DNA of 41,529 nt from NCBI GenBank assembly GCA_003136315.1, contig PLDW01000322.1, positions 41,741 to 83,269 of the forward strand, given 5' to 3'. The notes beneath the pieces were generated by a model. The model was not told where the DNA came from. It was given only the letters and a program-made list of their open reading frames with translations, and did not search any database. Positions 7,671-16,065 of this stretch are shown here, piece after piece. The stretch comes from Gemmataceae bacterium. Lineage in GTDB: Bacteria; Planctomycetota; Planctomycetia; Gemmatales; Gemmataceae. Numbering within the stretch: the stretch's first letter is position 1; each line of letters starts with the position of its first letter. Made by a program: the position numbers and the translations under genes.

Positions 7671-9797
7671 TCATTCTCCGAGCAGTTGCCGCAACACCTC
7701 CGGTGGGGCGGGCCGGTAGCTGTGGGGTTCGATCCCCGCCGCAGCACGGCCCTGGCTCAGGCTTCGGACATCGTTCGCGTAGGTGAACAAGTTGGCGAGT
7801 GGGACCGTCGCCATCACTTCGGACACCCCCGTTGAAGGGGAGGTCGTGTCCTCAATGAACCCCCCCCTAGCGCTCAGGTCTCCAAGGATGTTCCCGAGGA
7901 ACTGGTCCGGGGTCGTCACCGTGACTTTCATGATGGGTTCGAGCAACTGCACGTTGTCTCGGGTCGCTTCGCGGTACGCCTGCACAGCCGCCGCAATGAA
8001 TGCATCCTCACTGGAGAGTTGTGGATCAAACTGGGCATCGAAGATCCGGGCCTGCGCATCCATCATCGGATAGCCAAGCTCTCCCGTTTGGAGGGCGTCA
8101 GTGAGAGCCCGCTCAGCCGCAGCGAGGAAGGCCACCGGTGTCGGATTCAACTCCTGGCTGACCGCCATCATCACCGTCACCGGCTTCTCTCGCGTGTCGT
8201 TTGTGAAACCGACACTCAGCCGTGCAAACGCAGGTTTGTCACCCAGTTTGTCGACCGCGATCTCCACTCGCCGTGGTTGACGGAGCATCTCCCGATAACT
8301 CACGCGAGGCTTCCCAACCCGCACTTTGAGCCGGAAATCCCGCTCCAGGCGGTGCCGCTTGACCTCCAGATGGAGCGTCCCCATCCCACTCATTAACGTC
8401 TGTCCGGTGTCTTTGTTCGCCTTGACCTTGAACGTCGGGTCTTCAAGTTGAAGGATGTCGAGCGCCATCTCGATCTTGTCCTTGTCCCCACCACTTTCCG
8501 GCTCGATCGACTGGCTGACGACCGCCTCGGCGAAGGTGATCGCCTCCAGTAGGATTGGAGATTGGGTGTCGCAGAGCGTGTCCCCCGTGACCGTGTCCTT
8601 CAAGCCGATCACACAGACGATGTCGCCTGCGGGTCCGTTCTCCACTTCCTCCAGCCCACGGGCTGGGTCGGCGTGGACGTGGAACAACTTGGCGATGTTC
8701 TCCTTGATGTCCTTGCCCGGGTTGTAAGCCCGCATATTGGGCTTCATCACCCCGGAGTAGACGCGGACAAAGAACCGGTGTCCGTTCGGGTGCCACGCAG
8801 CCTTGAACACCAACCCGCAAAACGGCTCCTTCGGGTCGGGTTTTCGTTTCTCCTCCTTGTCCCGGGCTTTCGGATTGGTTCCGATCACGGCCGGCCTGTC
8901 GATCGGGCTGGGCAGGTAATGCGTGATCGCATCCAGCAAGGGCTGGATACCGATGTGCTCCCGCCCTGACCCGCTCAGCACAGGGTAAATCCGCCGACTC
9001 AGACATTGCTCGCGCACGAGTTGTCGCACCTTGGCCGGGTCAGGTTCCTGCCCCTCCAGCACTGCCGAGGTGATGAGATCCTTATCGTCGCTCTGAGTCA
9101 GCACATCGAATAACAATTCGCGGTACTTCTTCGCCAGGTCCTGGTTCTCCTCAGGGATGTCGGCCGTCCGGACAGTCTTCCCGAGATCCCCAGCGTCAAA
9201 GAAGAGGGCCTTCATCTCGATCAGGTCGATTACGCCCCGGAATGGACTGGGGCTGTCCGATGGTCCACCGTGCCCGATCGGGATGACCACGGGGACCGGT
9301 CGCCCCTGAGTCGCGAAGTCGGGGGTGAGCCGCTGGTGGATGCTCTCCAGTGTGCGGGCGAAGTTCGCACCCACCACATCCATCTTGTTCACCAGCACCA
9401 GCCGAGGCACACCGTATTTGTTGGCTTGCCGCCAGACGGTCTCGGATTGAGCCTCGACCCCCTTCTGGCCGTCGAAGACAACCACCGCCCCGTCGAGTAC
9501 GCGCAACGACCGCTCGACCTCGGCGGTGAAATCCACGTGTCCGGGGGTGTCGATGAGGTTGACGGTGTATCCCCGCCACTCAAATGGGATACACGCCGAA
9601 TAGATGGTAATCCCCCGCTGCTGCTCCTCGGGGTCGTAGTCGGTTTCAGTCGTGCCCTCATCGACCCCACCGAGCTTGTGTTTGGCTCCGGAGTAGTACA
9701 GCAGGTGCTCGGTGGTGGTCGTCTTCCCGGCGTCGATGTGCGCGATCACGCCGATGTTCCGGACCTGCTTCAAGTTGTCGGATTTACTCTTGGCCAT
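7671..9797 (-). CDS. elongation factor G paralogue (translation-factor GTPase)
   Basis: This 708-residue GTPase is of the EF-G class, which drives ribosomal translocation or, in some paralogues, ribosome recycling. G1 is AHIDAGKTTTTE near residue 18, switch I carries EEQQRGITI, G3 is DTPGHVDF, and G4 is NKMD. Domain II, the fourth domain (VSYREMLRQPRRVEIAVD) and the C-terminal domain V (IMKVTVTTPDQFLGNILGDL, ending FTYANDVRSLSQGR) follow in order, so the protein is full length. It is not beside rpsL, rpsG or tuf, and domain V has GGFIEDTTSP in place of the common RRGRI-type stretch. I therefore call it a paralogue, not the housekeeping copy. Planctomycetes commonly carry several EF-G types. 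Confidence 0.88.
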   Translation of the reverse strand: MAKSKSDNLKQVRNIGVIAHIDAGKTTTTEHLLYYSGAKHKLGGVDEGTTETDYDPEEQQRGITIYSACIPFEWRGYTVNLIDTPGHVDFTAEVERSLRVLDGAVVVFDGQKGVEAQSETVWRQANKYGVPRLVLVNKMDVVGANFARTLESIHQRLTPDFATQGRPVPVVIPIGHGGPSDSPSPFRGVIDLIEMKALFFDAGDLGKTVRTADIPEENQDLAKKYRELLFDVLTQSDDKDLITSAVLEGQEPDPAKVRQLVREQCLSRRIYPVLSGSGREHIGIQPLLDAITHYLPSPIDRPAVIGTNPKARDKEEKRKPDPKEPFCGLVFKAAWHPNGHRFFVRVYSGVMKPNMRAYNPGKDIKENIAKLFHVHADPARGLEEVENGPAGDIVCVIGLKDTVTGDTLCDTQSPILLEAITFAEAVVSQSIEPESGGDKDKIEMALDILQLEDPTFKVKANKDTGQTLMSGMGTLHLEVKRHRLERDFRLKVRVGKPRVSYREMLRQPRRVEIAVDKLGDKPAFARLSVGFTNDTREKPVTVMMAVSQELNPTPVAFLAAAERALTDALQTGELGYPMMDAQARIFDAQFDPQLSSEDAFIAAAVQAYREATRDNVQLLEPIMKVTVTTPDQFLGNILGDLSARGGFIEDTTSPSTGVSEVMATVPLANLFTYANDVRSLSQGRAAAGIEPHSYRPAPPEVLRQLLGE

Positions 9798-9812
9798 GAG
9801 TGTCGTCCCGCC

Positions 9813-9859
9813 CCCAGGGCGTCAGCCCTGGGCGAATATCCACCGCCCCGTCAGGGCGG
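9813..9859. repeat. two adjacent GC-rich hairpins upstream of the EF-G paralogue
   Basis: Hairpin one pairs cccagggc (9813-9820) with gccctggg (9825-9832) around gtca. Hairpin two pairs ccgccc (9843-9848) with gggcgg (9854-9859) around cgtca. The paired arrangement with similar loops resembles REP-like dispersed elements. They sit in the likely 5' leader of the EF-G gene, so an effect on its expression is possible but unproven. Confidence 0.55.
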
Positions 9860-10042
9860 AAAACCACCAGATTGAGGCGAATAGCGTGTGAAGATCTCCC
9901 CAGCGAACTCACCCGCACCTACATCGGGATTCGTCGGGGCCGCCCTCATCCCGTTCAACTTACGGAATGGGAGGTTAGACACATTGGGGCTTCCCCCGTA
10001 ACGGTTTGGTTACCAGACCAGCCGTTTCGGTAGGAAACCCCA

Positions 10043-10186
10043 ATGATCAAGAATCTTAGGCCCTTGGCCACAGTTCAGCAAACCCTCTTTACCACACAGG
10101 CGGACGAACTCGCCCGAGACGTGGGGTTGGTCCAACGTGACCGCAAGCTCACTGGCCCTGTTCTCGCTCAGACACGCGTTTTCGGT
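10043..10186 (+). pseudogene. IS4-type transposase, N-terminal fragment
   Basis: The first 48 codons read like the N-terminus of a long IS4-type transposase: LFTTQADELARDVGLVQRDR, then KLTGPVLAQTRVFG, a typical opening segment before the catalytic core. After codon 48 the frame continues into sequence whose coding sense lies in another frame (Hsp20), so the remaining several hundred residues are missing. Just upstream, ttggggcttcc near 9983 and ggaaaccccaa near 10033 form an imperfect inverted pair that could be part of the element's old end. This is a dead fragment. Confidence 0.6.
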
Positions 10187-10338
10187 TCGCCGGCTCGTTC
10201 TACCGGGCCATCACCCTCCCGCAAGCCGCGGATGCCGAGAAGGTGTCGGCCACAAGTGCCAACGGTGTGGTCACCATTATCGTCCCGAAGGAGGCCGAAG
10301 CCCAACCGAAGAAGATTGCCGTCACCCCCAAGAACTGA
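10177..10338 (+). pseudogene. Hsp20 small heat-shock protein, C-terminal fragment
   Basis: In the frame ending at the TGA at 10336 the translation is RFRFAGSFYRAITLPQAADA, then EKVSATSANGVVTIIVPKEA, ending KKIAVTPKN. This matches the second half of the alpha-crystallin domain of Hsp20 chaperones: the strand with SFYRAITLP, the GVVTI..PK strand, and an I-x-V-like tail (KKIAV). The N-terminal arm and first half of the domain are absent, and the sequence abuts the transposase fragment directly. The original gene was therefore broken, probably by insertion followed by deletion. Confidence 0.7.
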
Positions 10339-10400
10339 ACCCCCTTACCTCGTCGAACACCGCATGAGACCGCCAGTGGTCTTGGAGTGGTGGCACATCT

Positions 10401-10670
10401 GTGGAGAGAACCCATGAAGACAGAAGCGAGCTGAAGCGTGACGAGGAAAACGAGTTGAAGTGGGAACCGAGCGTGAACGAAGCCCACATCGGGGTCGGCG
10501 CCAAGGACGGGGTTGTCACCCTTTCCGGCCATGTCCCTGCGTTCGCGGAGAAGTACGCAGCCGAGAAGGCGGCCAAGCGGGTGTATGGCGTCCGGGCTGT
10601 GGCCGACGTACTGGAGTCAAGCTTCCCGGCAGCAGTAACGGGGTTGGGTAGCTGGGGACTGAAGTGGTGA
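10401..10670 (+). pseudogene. BON-domain protein, frameshifted and truncated
   Basis: The core reads ENELKWEPSVNEAHIGVGAK, then DGVVTLSGHVPAFAEKYAAE and AKRVYGVRAVADVLE, one clear BON domain of the OsmY-like envelope type. The natural start appears to be ATG 10414, but that frame hits TGA after six codons. Loss of one base there would explain why the LKRD segment lies in another frame. A second shift follows ADVLE: the expected VKLPG continuation is present in the +1 frame (GVKLPGSSNG). Such proteins usually carry two or three BON domains, so the 3' part is missing too. It follows the Hsp20 remnant, suggesting a decayed stress-gene cluster. Confidence 0.65.
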
Positions 10671-10698
10671 GCGGAGGAAGGGGTGTCGCATTCCGCGC

Positions 10699-12135
10699 TC
10701 AGTCGGTTGGAATCCTCTCTTCATCCGTGCGGGCTGTATCCTCTCCCAGCCCGTACCGATCGATCAGTCGGTAAAGGCTCCGTCGGCTCATCCCGAGGGC
10801 TTTCGCTGCCTGTACCTTGTTCCCACCCATCCGCCGCAAGATCTCCGCGACGTGCCGCCGCTCGACTCCGTCCAGGGCGTCCGGGCTTTCCGGTGCCTGG
10901 GCGTCCGTCGACTGCGGGGCTGCCGAAATGAGGTTTTCCGGCAGATCATCCTTGGTGATCGTGTCCCCCTCGGCCAGGATCTGAGCACGTTCCAACACGT
11001 TGGCCAACTCCCTGACGTTTCCGGGCCAGTTGTACTGGCAGAGTAATCCCATCGCGGTCGGGTCCACTGTATACAGGGCCTTTCTGATTTGCCGGGTTCG
11101 TAGCATGTGGTCGATCAAGAGCGGGATGTCCTCCCGTCGATTTCGCAGTGGAGGCAGTATGACAGTGATGATGTTAAGTCGGTAGTACAGATCCTCCCGG
11201 AACCGACCCGCCTTCTGCTCATCCTCCAGTGGCTTATTCGTCGCTGCCACCACCCGGACGTCGGCCTTCCGCTCCTGGGTGCTACCGACTCGCCGGTAGT
11301 GCCTGTCCTCCAAAACTCGCAGGAGCTTTGCCTGGAGGGCTGGGGACATCTCCGCGACCTCGTCGATGAAGAGCGTTCCCCCTTCGGCCACCTCGAAGAG
11401 CCCGGGCTTGGCCCGGTCGGCTCCGGTGAAGGCTCCCCGTTCATGGCCGAAGAGTTCGCTCTCCAGGAGGTGTTCCTGGAGCGTTGCGCAGTTGATCGTC
11501 ACGAGTGGGTTGGCCTTCCGCGGGCTATTGCCGTGGATCGCTCGCGCAACCAACTCCTTTCCGGTCCCACTCTCCCCGCGCACCAGGACCGTGGTGTCAG
11601 TCCCGGCGACCTTCTCGATCATCTGGAGCACCTTGCGCATCAAGGGTCCTTCACCGACAAGATGATATCGGGGGGACTCAAAGGTGAGCCGTTCGACGAA
11701 ACTCCGCAGCCGCACGTTTTCGACTCGCAGCCGACGAACTTCCATCGCCCGATCCAGCGTCGGGAGGATCTGCTGGAGGCGAAACGGTTTCAGGATGTAG
11801 TCGAATGCCCCGGTCTTCATCGCCTCCACGGCTGTCGAGATGCTCCCCTGGCCGGTCATGATGATCCCGACCAGGTTCGGGTCGATCACCAGAGCCTGTC
11901 GGAGCAATTGGATGCCGTCGATCCCGGGCATCATCAGGTCGGAGAGTAGCAAATCGAACTCCCCCGTACGGAGGGCGTTCAGGCTGGCGGCCGGCTCGGC
12001 GAAGCCGGCGACCTCGAACCCCTCCTCTCGGAGTGACTCGCATAAAGCCGTCATCAATTCGACCTCGTCATCGACGATGAGCAGACGACCACGTATTACT
12101 GGTGTGGGCATGGAACTCTCGGGAGCCTCGGACAA
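10699..12135 (-). CDS. NtrC-family sigma-54-dependent response regulator
   Basis: This 478-residue activator has three domains. A receiver (about 15-135) carries the acidic pair in VDDE and Asp66 as phosphoacceptor (LLSDLMMPGIDG). The AAA+ domain (about 160-390) has Walker A GESGTGKE (187-194), the sigma-54-contacting loop GAFTGA (234-239) and Walker B GTLFIDEVAEM. A Fis-type helix-turn-helix lies at the end (VQAAKALGMSRRSLYRLIDR). All key motifs are intact, so it should activate sigma-54 promoters when phosphorylated. It is the last gene of the signalling operon, 15 bases after the receiver-kinase hybrid. The likely inputs are the two kinases encoded upstream. Confidence 0.95.
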   Translation of the reverse strand: MSEAPESSMPTPVIRGRLLIVDDEVELMTALCESLREEGFEVAGFAEPAASLNALRTGEFDLLLSDLMMPGIDGIQLLRQALVIDPNLVGIIMTGQGSISTAVEAMKTGAFDYILKPFRLQQILPTLDRAMEVRRLRVENVRLRSFVERLTFESPRYHLVGEGPLMRKVLQMIEKVAGTDTTVLVRGESGTGKELVARAIHGNSPRKANPLVTINCATLQEHLLESELFGHERGAFTGADRAKPGLFEVAEGGTLFIDEVAEMSPALQAKLLRVLEDRHYRRVGSTQERKADVRVVAATNKPLEDEQKAGRFREDLYYRLNIITVILPPLRNRREDIPLLIDHMLRTRQIRKALYTVDPTAMGLLCQYNWPGNVRELANVLERAQILAEGDTITKDDLPENLISAAPQSTDAQAPESPDALDGVERRHVAEILRRMGGNKVQAAKALGMSRRSLYRLIDRYGLGEDTARTDEERIPTD

Positions 12136-12150
12136 GGTGGGTTTGTAAGG

Positions 12151-13305
12151 TCAGCCGACATGAAGGCCGGCAACGTTTGTGTCGGGGCGAACCGGGAGCG
12201 TGATGCGGATCGTTGTCCCTTCACCCAGGCGGCTCTGGACCTCGATCGTCCTCTGGTGCTGCTGGACGATCCGGCGGCAGATTGCCAGCCCGAGGCCCGT
12301 CCCCTTCCCCTCGGGCTTGGTCGTGAAGAACGGCTCGGTCACCCGTGGGAGGAGTTCCAGGGGAATTCCTGTGCCGGTGTCCTCCACTTCGATCACCACC
12401 GCTGGCTGGCCAGCCGCAAGTTCACCCGACCGGACGCGGGGGATCAGTCGGCCACCGTTCGGCATCGCATCGGTGGCGTTAGTGGACAGGTTCAGCAGGA
12501 CCTGTCGGAGTTGTTGTCGGTCGGCGTAGATCATCGGCACCCCAGGTGCGAAGTCTGGCTCGACCCGGATCTGGTGTTTCCGCAGATGGTACTCGACCAG
12601 TTCGAGCGTCCGGCGGATTTCCTCGCACACGTCCACGGTCGAAACTTGGTTCACTCCGGCCCGGCTGAACTGGAGCAGATTACCCACCAGTCGGGCCATC
12701 CGCTCGACCTCCTGCTCGACGATTTCCAAGGATCGGCGGCGGGGGTCTTCTGGTGGGGTCTTGGCCAGCATCGCCTCGACCCGCAGACTAACGGTGCCTA
12801 GTGGGTTATTCAACTCGTGGGCAATGCTCGCGGCCAACTCCCCGACTCCGGCAAGCCTCGCTGCCTGCCAGAGTTGCTGAGTCGTTGCCCGCAACTCCCT
12901 GGTCTTCTCCCGCAGCGACTCCCGGTCCCGCCGGTGCTCAGCAATTCGGCGGAGGCGGGTCCGTAGCTCATCCGGGTTGATCGGTTTGAGGATGTAGTCA
13001 GCCGCTCCGAGTCGAAACGCTGCAATTGCCGCCTGCAAATCGGCGAATCCCGTGACGATCATCACCGCCGCGTCCGGTGCAAGTCGACGGATGTGGGGGA
13101 GAAGATCCTCGGCCGTCCCATCTGGGAGCTTGCGGTCGAGAATGACGACTCCGTACTCCGCCCAGTGGTCCCGGGCCAGTGCCTCAGCCGCTGTGGCAGC
13201 GACATCGACCTGATAACCGTCTAGTTCAAGGATGTCGCGGAGGTTCTGCCGGGTGTCCGCATCGTCATCAACCATCAGAACGGTGAACGGCGTGGACTCA
13301 CTCAT
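12151..13305 (-). CDS. hybrid histidine kinase with N-terminal receiver
   Basis: This 384-residue cytosolic protein has an N-terminal receiver (about 8-125; VDDDADTR, phosphoacceptor in VVILDRKLPDG, Lys in ILKPINP) joined by a coiled-coil-like linker (RESLREKTRELRATTQQL) to a kinase. The H box is GELAASIAHELNNPLG, the N box LNLSTNATDAMPNGG, and the G boxes DTGTGIP and GKGTGLGLAICRRI. No transmembrane span or other sensor domain is present. The kinase may therefore be set by phosphorylation of its own receiver, as in phosphorelay hubs. Its start ATG overlaps the end of the double-receiver gene by 8 bases. A direct partner role with the NtrC-type regulator downstream is inferred from operon order. 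Confidence 0.93.
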   Translation of the reverse strand: MSESTPFTVLMVDDDADTRQNLRDILELDGYQVDVAATAAEALARDHWAEYGVVILDRKLPDGTAEDLLPHIRRLAPDAAVMIVTGFADLQAAIAAFRLGAADYILKPINPDELRTRLRRIAEHRRDRESLREKTRELRATTQQLWQAARLAGVGELAASIAHELNNPLGTVSLRVEAMLAKTPPEDPRRRSLEIVEQEVERMARLVGNLLQFSRAGVNQVSTVDVCEEIRRTLELVEYHLRKHQIRVEPDFAPGVPMIYADRQQLRQVLLNLSTNATDAMPNGGRLIPRVRSGELAAGQPAVVIEVEDTGTGIPLELLPRVTEPFFTTKPEGKGTGLGLAICRRIVQQHQRTIEVQSRLGEGTTIRITLPVRPDTNVAGLHVG

Positions 13306-14080
13306 CGGCGGTCCCCTCGGCGTGCGCCCCCGGCCCGTCGGGCGACTTGTGGGTCAGCCGCTCTACCGTGGCCAACAACCCAGCCACATCAAACGGCTTG
13401 TAGCAGACGGCGTCGGCCCCCTCCCGGAGAACTTGCTCAACCATTCCGCCGGCTTCGCGGGGGTAGCCGGTGATCAGGATCGTGTGGGCATCGGGGTTGG
13501 CCTCCCGTACCGCGTGAAACACCTCCGCCCCGTCCCCGTCCGGCAATCGCATGTCGATCAACACAACTCTGTATGCTTGCTCCCGTGCCCGTGCAGCGGC
13601 CACGCAGGAGTCGTTGGCGAGGCACACCCGGAACCCCCGCTCTCGGAGTAAGTCCCAAAGGGTTGCGCTCAAATCCGGGTCGTCGTCCACCACCATTACC
13701 AGCGGTTGGCCGATGGCCTCGTCTACCAAGGCCAGGAGCCTGGGAAGGTCGACCGGCTTGGCCAGCACTTGCCACGCCCCCGCGGTGAGAGCCTGCTCCC
13801 AAGTTGCGGTATTCGTGTACGCGGAAACGATCATCGCCACTGTCCCGGCCCGCTCCTTCTTGATCTGGCGGTAGAGTTCCAGCCCGTCCATCCCCGGCAT
13901 CCGGAAATCGAGCAGGGCCACATCATAGGGGGTCCGGCGGACTAACTCCAACGCGGCCATGCCGTTTGATGCGGTATCAACCCGATATCCCAGGTCACCG
14001 AGGATGTCAGCCAGGTTCCGGCAGATGTCCTCGTCGTCGTCCACCACGAGGATGGACCGAGAGCTCTGGTCGGTACTCAC
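13298..14080 (-). CDS. double-receiver response regulator
   Basis: The 260-residue protein consists of two receiver domains and no output domain. Receiver 1 (about 8-125) has VDDDEDIC, VALLDFRMPGMDG and the Lys in VLAKPVDLP. Receiver 2 (about 128-245) has VDDDPDLS, VVLIDMRLPDGDG and CYKPFDV. Both keep the acidic pair, phosphoacceptor Asp and conserved Lys, so both should be phosphorylatable. With no DNA-binding or enzymatic domain it most likely shuttles or buffers phosphate between the protoglobin kinase and the downstream hybrid kinase and NtrC-type regulator. The start is GTG at 14080, overlapping the upstream kinase stop (GTGA), and the end overlaps the next gene by 8 bases. Confidence 0.93.
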   Translation of the reverse strand: MSTDQSSRSILVVDDDEDICRNLADILGDLGYRVDTASNGMAALELVRRTPYDVALLDFRMPGMDGLELYRQIKKERAGTVAMIVSAYTNTATWEQALTAGAWQVLAKPVDLPRLLALVDEAIGQPLVMVVDDDPDLSATLWDLLRERGFRVCLANDSCVAAARAREQAYRVVLIDMRLPDGDGAEVFHAVREANPDAHTILITGYPREAGGMVEQVLREGADAVCYKPFDVAGLLATVERLTHKSPDGPGAHAEGTADE

Positions 14081-15252
14081 GAAAGCCCCCTCTCGGCAGC
14101 AGTGAAGCGGACGGTAAACGTGGTGCCGACACCGGGCTGGCTCTTCACCGTCATGCTCCCTCGGTTCGTCTCCAGGATCGCCCGGGATAGCGCTAGCCCG
14201 AGCCCCAACCCCTTCGCTTTAGTCGTAAACAAGGGCTCCGCGATCCGTGCCAACTGGTCCGGCGGGATCCCCACCCCGGTGTCGGCGACGGACACCTCAA
14301 CACACCCGCTGACTGCTTGCCCGGAGAAGGTCAGGGTGCCACCCCCGGGCATCGCATCTCGGGCGTTGCGGACCAGGTTGGACAGGACGATTCGGAGTTG
14401 GTCCGGGTCGACCAGCACTGGCGGCAGGTCGGCCGGCCAATCGTACACCACCTGGATGCCAGGAGGGAGGGGATTCTCCGCGACCGCCTCCTCGGCACAC
14501 CGCCGGACATCGATTGGCTTCAGGTCGGGAATGGGCATCCGGGCGTAGTTGGACAGGGTCGTGATCACCCGGTCCGCGATGGTGACCTGTTGCTCGACTC
14601 GCCGCAGATGCTCGGTTGTCTTCTCCGGGGTGGGGTTACGAGCGTTGAGCAGGTAGTAGACCGAGGTTTTGATGACGTTGAGCGGGTTGCGTAGCTCGTG
14701 GGCCACCCCGCTCCCAACCTGCCCGATTGCTGCGAGCCGGTCGGCCCGTTGCTGGCGGGCCAGATACTCTGCCTGATACGCATCCTCGATCCCGGCCAGA
14801 TCCAAATCGAGCAACTTGTTGAGTGATCGGATGGTGGCGACCAGACCAGACCGGTCCCCCGGCCAGACCGCGCCGAGGGCCGCGATCAGGCCATCACGGA
14901 GGCGCGACAGGGCGACGTTGGTGTACACCTGATCGAGCCCGATCTCGACATGCCGCCGCCCAACCTGAAGTCGCCGTTCGATGTACCCGGTATCGTACGG
15001 CCCGGACAGAAGCTCTCGAACCCATCGGACGAGCGAGCCCTTGAGGCGGTCAATCTGTTCGGCCCCGCCGGTGATGACCTTGAGGGCATTCGGGTGCCGC
15101 TCGATTTCGGCGTAGAAGTCGTCAACCAGCGGGTCGAGGTGGGGGTCGAGAAGGGCGGCCACGGCGCGGACGTTCCGGGCGTCGTCGTCGGTCCAGCCAA
15201 CGTACCGTTGGAGATCCTGATACCGCTGGAACCAGTCGACCGCTTTCGTCAT
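14077..15252 (-). CDS. protoglobin (globin-coupled sensor) histidine kinase
   Basis: The 391-residue cytosolic kinase has a haem-binding protoglobin domain at about 5-160. The helices read WFQRYQDLQRYVGWTDDDA, DDFYAEIERHPNA and GYIERRLQVGRRHVEIGLDQ, with His101 in the RRHVEIGL motif as the predicted proximal haem ligand. A coiled linker leads to the kinase: H box GQVGSGVAHELRNPLNVIK, N box LSNLVRNARDAMPGGG, and G boxes DTGVGIP and GLGLGLALSRAI. Globin-coupled sensors bind O2, and some bind NO or CO, so this is the likely gas input of the operon. ATG 15252 is chosen because it overlaps the upstream receiver stop (ATGA). The open frame continues further upstream, but there it is a shadow of the receiver gene. 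Confidence 0.9.
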   Translation of the reverse strand: MTKAVDWFQRYQDLQRYVGWTDDDARNVRAVAALLDPHLDPLVDDFYAEIERHPNALKVITGGAEQIDRLKGSLVRWVRELLSGPYDTGYIERRLQVGRRHVEIGLDQVYTNVALSRLRDGLIAALGAVWPGDRSGLVATIRSLNKLLDLDLAGIEDAYQAEYLARQQRADRLAAIGQVGSGVAHELRNPLNVIKTSVYYLLNARNPTPEKTTEHLRRVEQQVTIADRVITTLSNYARMPIPDLKPIDVRRCAEEAVAENPLPPGIQVVYDWPADLPPVLVDPDQLRIVLSNLVRNARDAMPGGGTLTFSGQAVSGCVEVSVADTGVGIPPDQLARIAEPLFTTKAKGLGLGLALSRAILETNRGSMTVKSQPGVGTTFTVRFTAAERGLS

Positions 15253-15700
15253 GGGGCCGTGCCCGGGAGAGGTTGAACCAGAAGCGGAAAGAGATGGGCT
15301 GGAAGCGTCGGGGCGATGCACCGTAGGAATCGCTTTAACACGCCGACCAGCACGATCGAATCGACCGGCTTGACCAGGTGCAGATCCATCCCAACCTCCG
15401 CCGATCGCTGTCGATCCGCGTCCGACCCGCACCTGGTGAGGGCGATCAGCAGCGGCCTCTTCTCGATGGACTGCACCCGGAGCCACCGAGCGACCTGCCA
15501 CCCATCCAGGTCGGCAGAAGGACATCTAGGATGGCCACATCCGGAGGGTCATCCGCCGCGAGTGCCAGGGCAACCCCTGCGGTTCTCGCGACAGTCACCC
15601 GATACCCATGCGACCGCAGGCATGTGGCCGCGGAGTCAGCCCCATCCTCGGCGTTGCCGACCACCAAGATCGACAAGGAGTGGAAGTCTTCGTCAGACAC
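15249..15700 (-). pseudogene. single-domain receiver with a frameshift
   Basis: From a GTG at 15700 (AAGG about 8 bases upstream) the frame reads VSDEDFHSLSILVVGNAEDG and PPDVAILDVLLP, the first half of a receiver domain. It then leaves the family at about 15510-15515. Shifting by one base restores DLDGWQVARWLRVQSIEKRP, then GMDLHLVKPVDSI, the second half including the conserved Lys. One deleted base explains this. The usual acidic pair before the first helix is replaced by Gly-Asn (VVGNAEDG), so the domain looked non-canonical even before the shift. The stop overlaps the start of the protoglobin kinase (ATGA), marking it as the original first gene of the operon. A sequencing error cannot be excluded. 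Confidence 0.7.
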
Positions 15701-16065
15701 AGAATAGCCTTGGGGCAAAGAGAGCAGGGTGGCCGACGGCTCCCATGACCCTCGGTCGATAGGCGAACGTGTCGGGAGTGGGCTTCCCGAATACGAATCA
15801 ACCATCAATCCGCGGCAAAGTGGAGTATTGTGAGTTTAGTGATTATCGACGGTCGGTCCGGCGGAAAGAGTACGAAGGCGTACCAAGACGGAGAGATTCC
15901 GGTCGAAAACGGACAGTGGGCCTCGGTCACGATGCCGGAGGATCGAACACCTCCCGGATGGTCTGGCATAACTCGCACATCGCCTCCCTCTTGACCACCT
16001 AGTCGAGAACATTCCTCTACCCGAGCAGGTAAGAGCACAATCGGAATTAGCTAGCAGATGAACAA
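15701..16065. other. 365-base intergenic stretch upstream of the signalling operon
   Basis: No supported gene. The stretch should contain the minus-strand promoter of the five-gene signalling operon and the 3' end region of the exporter operon. I looked for a GG-N10-GC sigma-54 motif on the minus strand above 15700 and found no good match. Confidence 0.5.

Noticed and set aside
14077..15525. Longer start (15525) for the protoglobin kinase
   Set aside because: The extra residues are a shadow of the receiver gene; ATG 15252 with ATGA coupling fits the family length.
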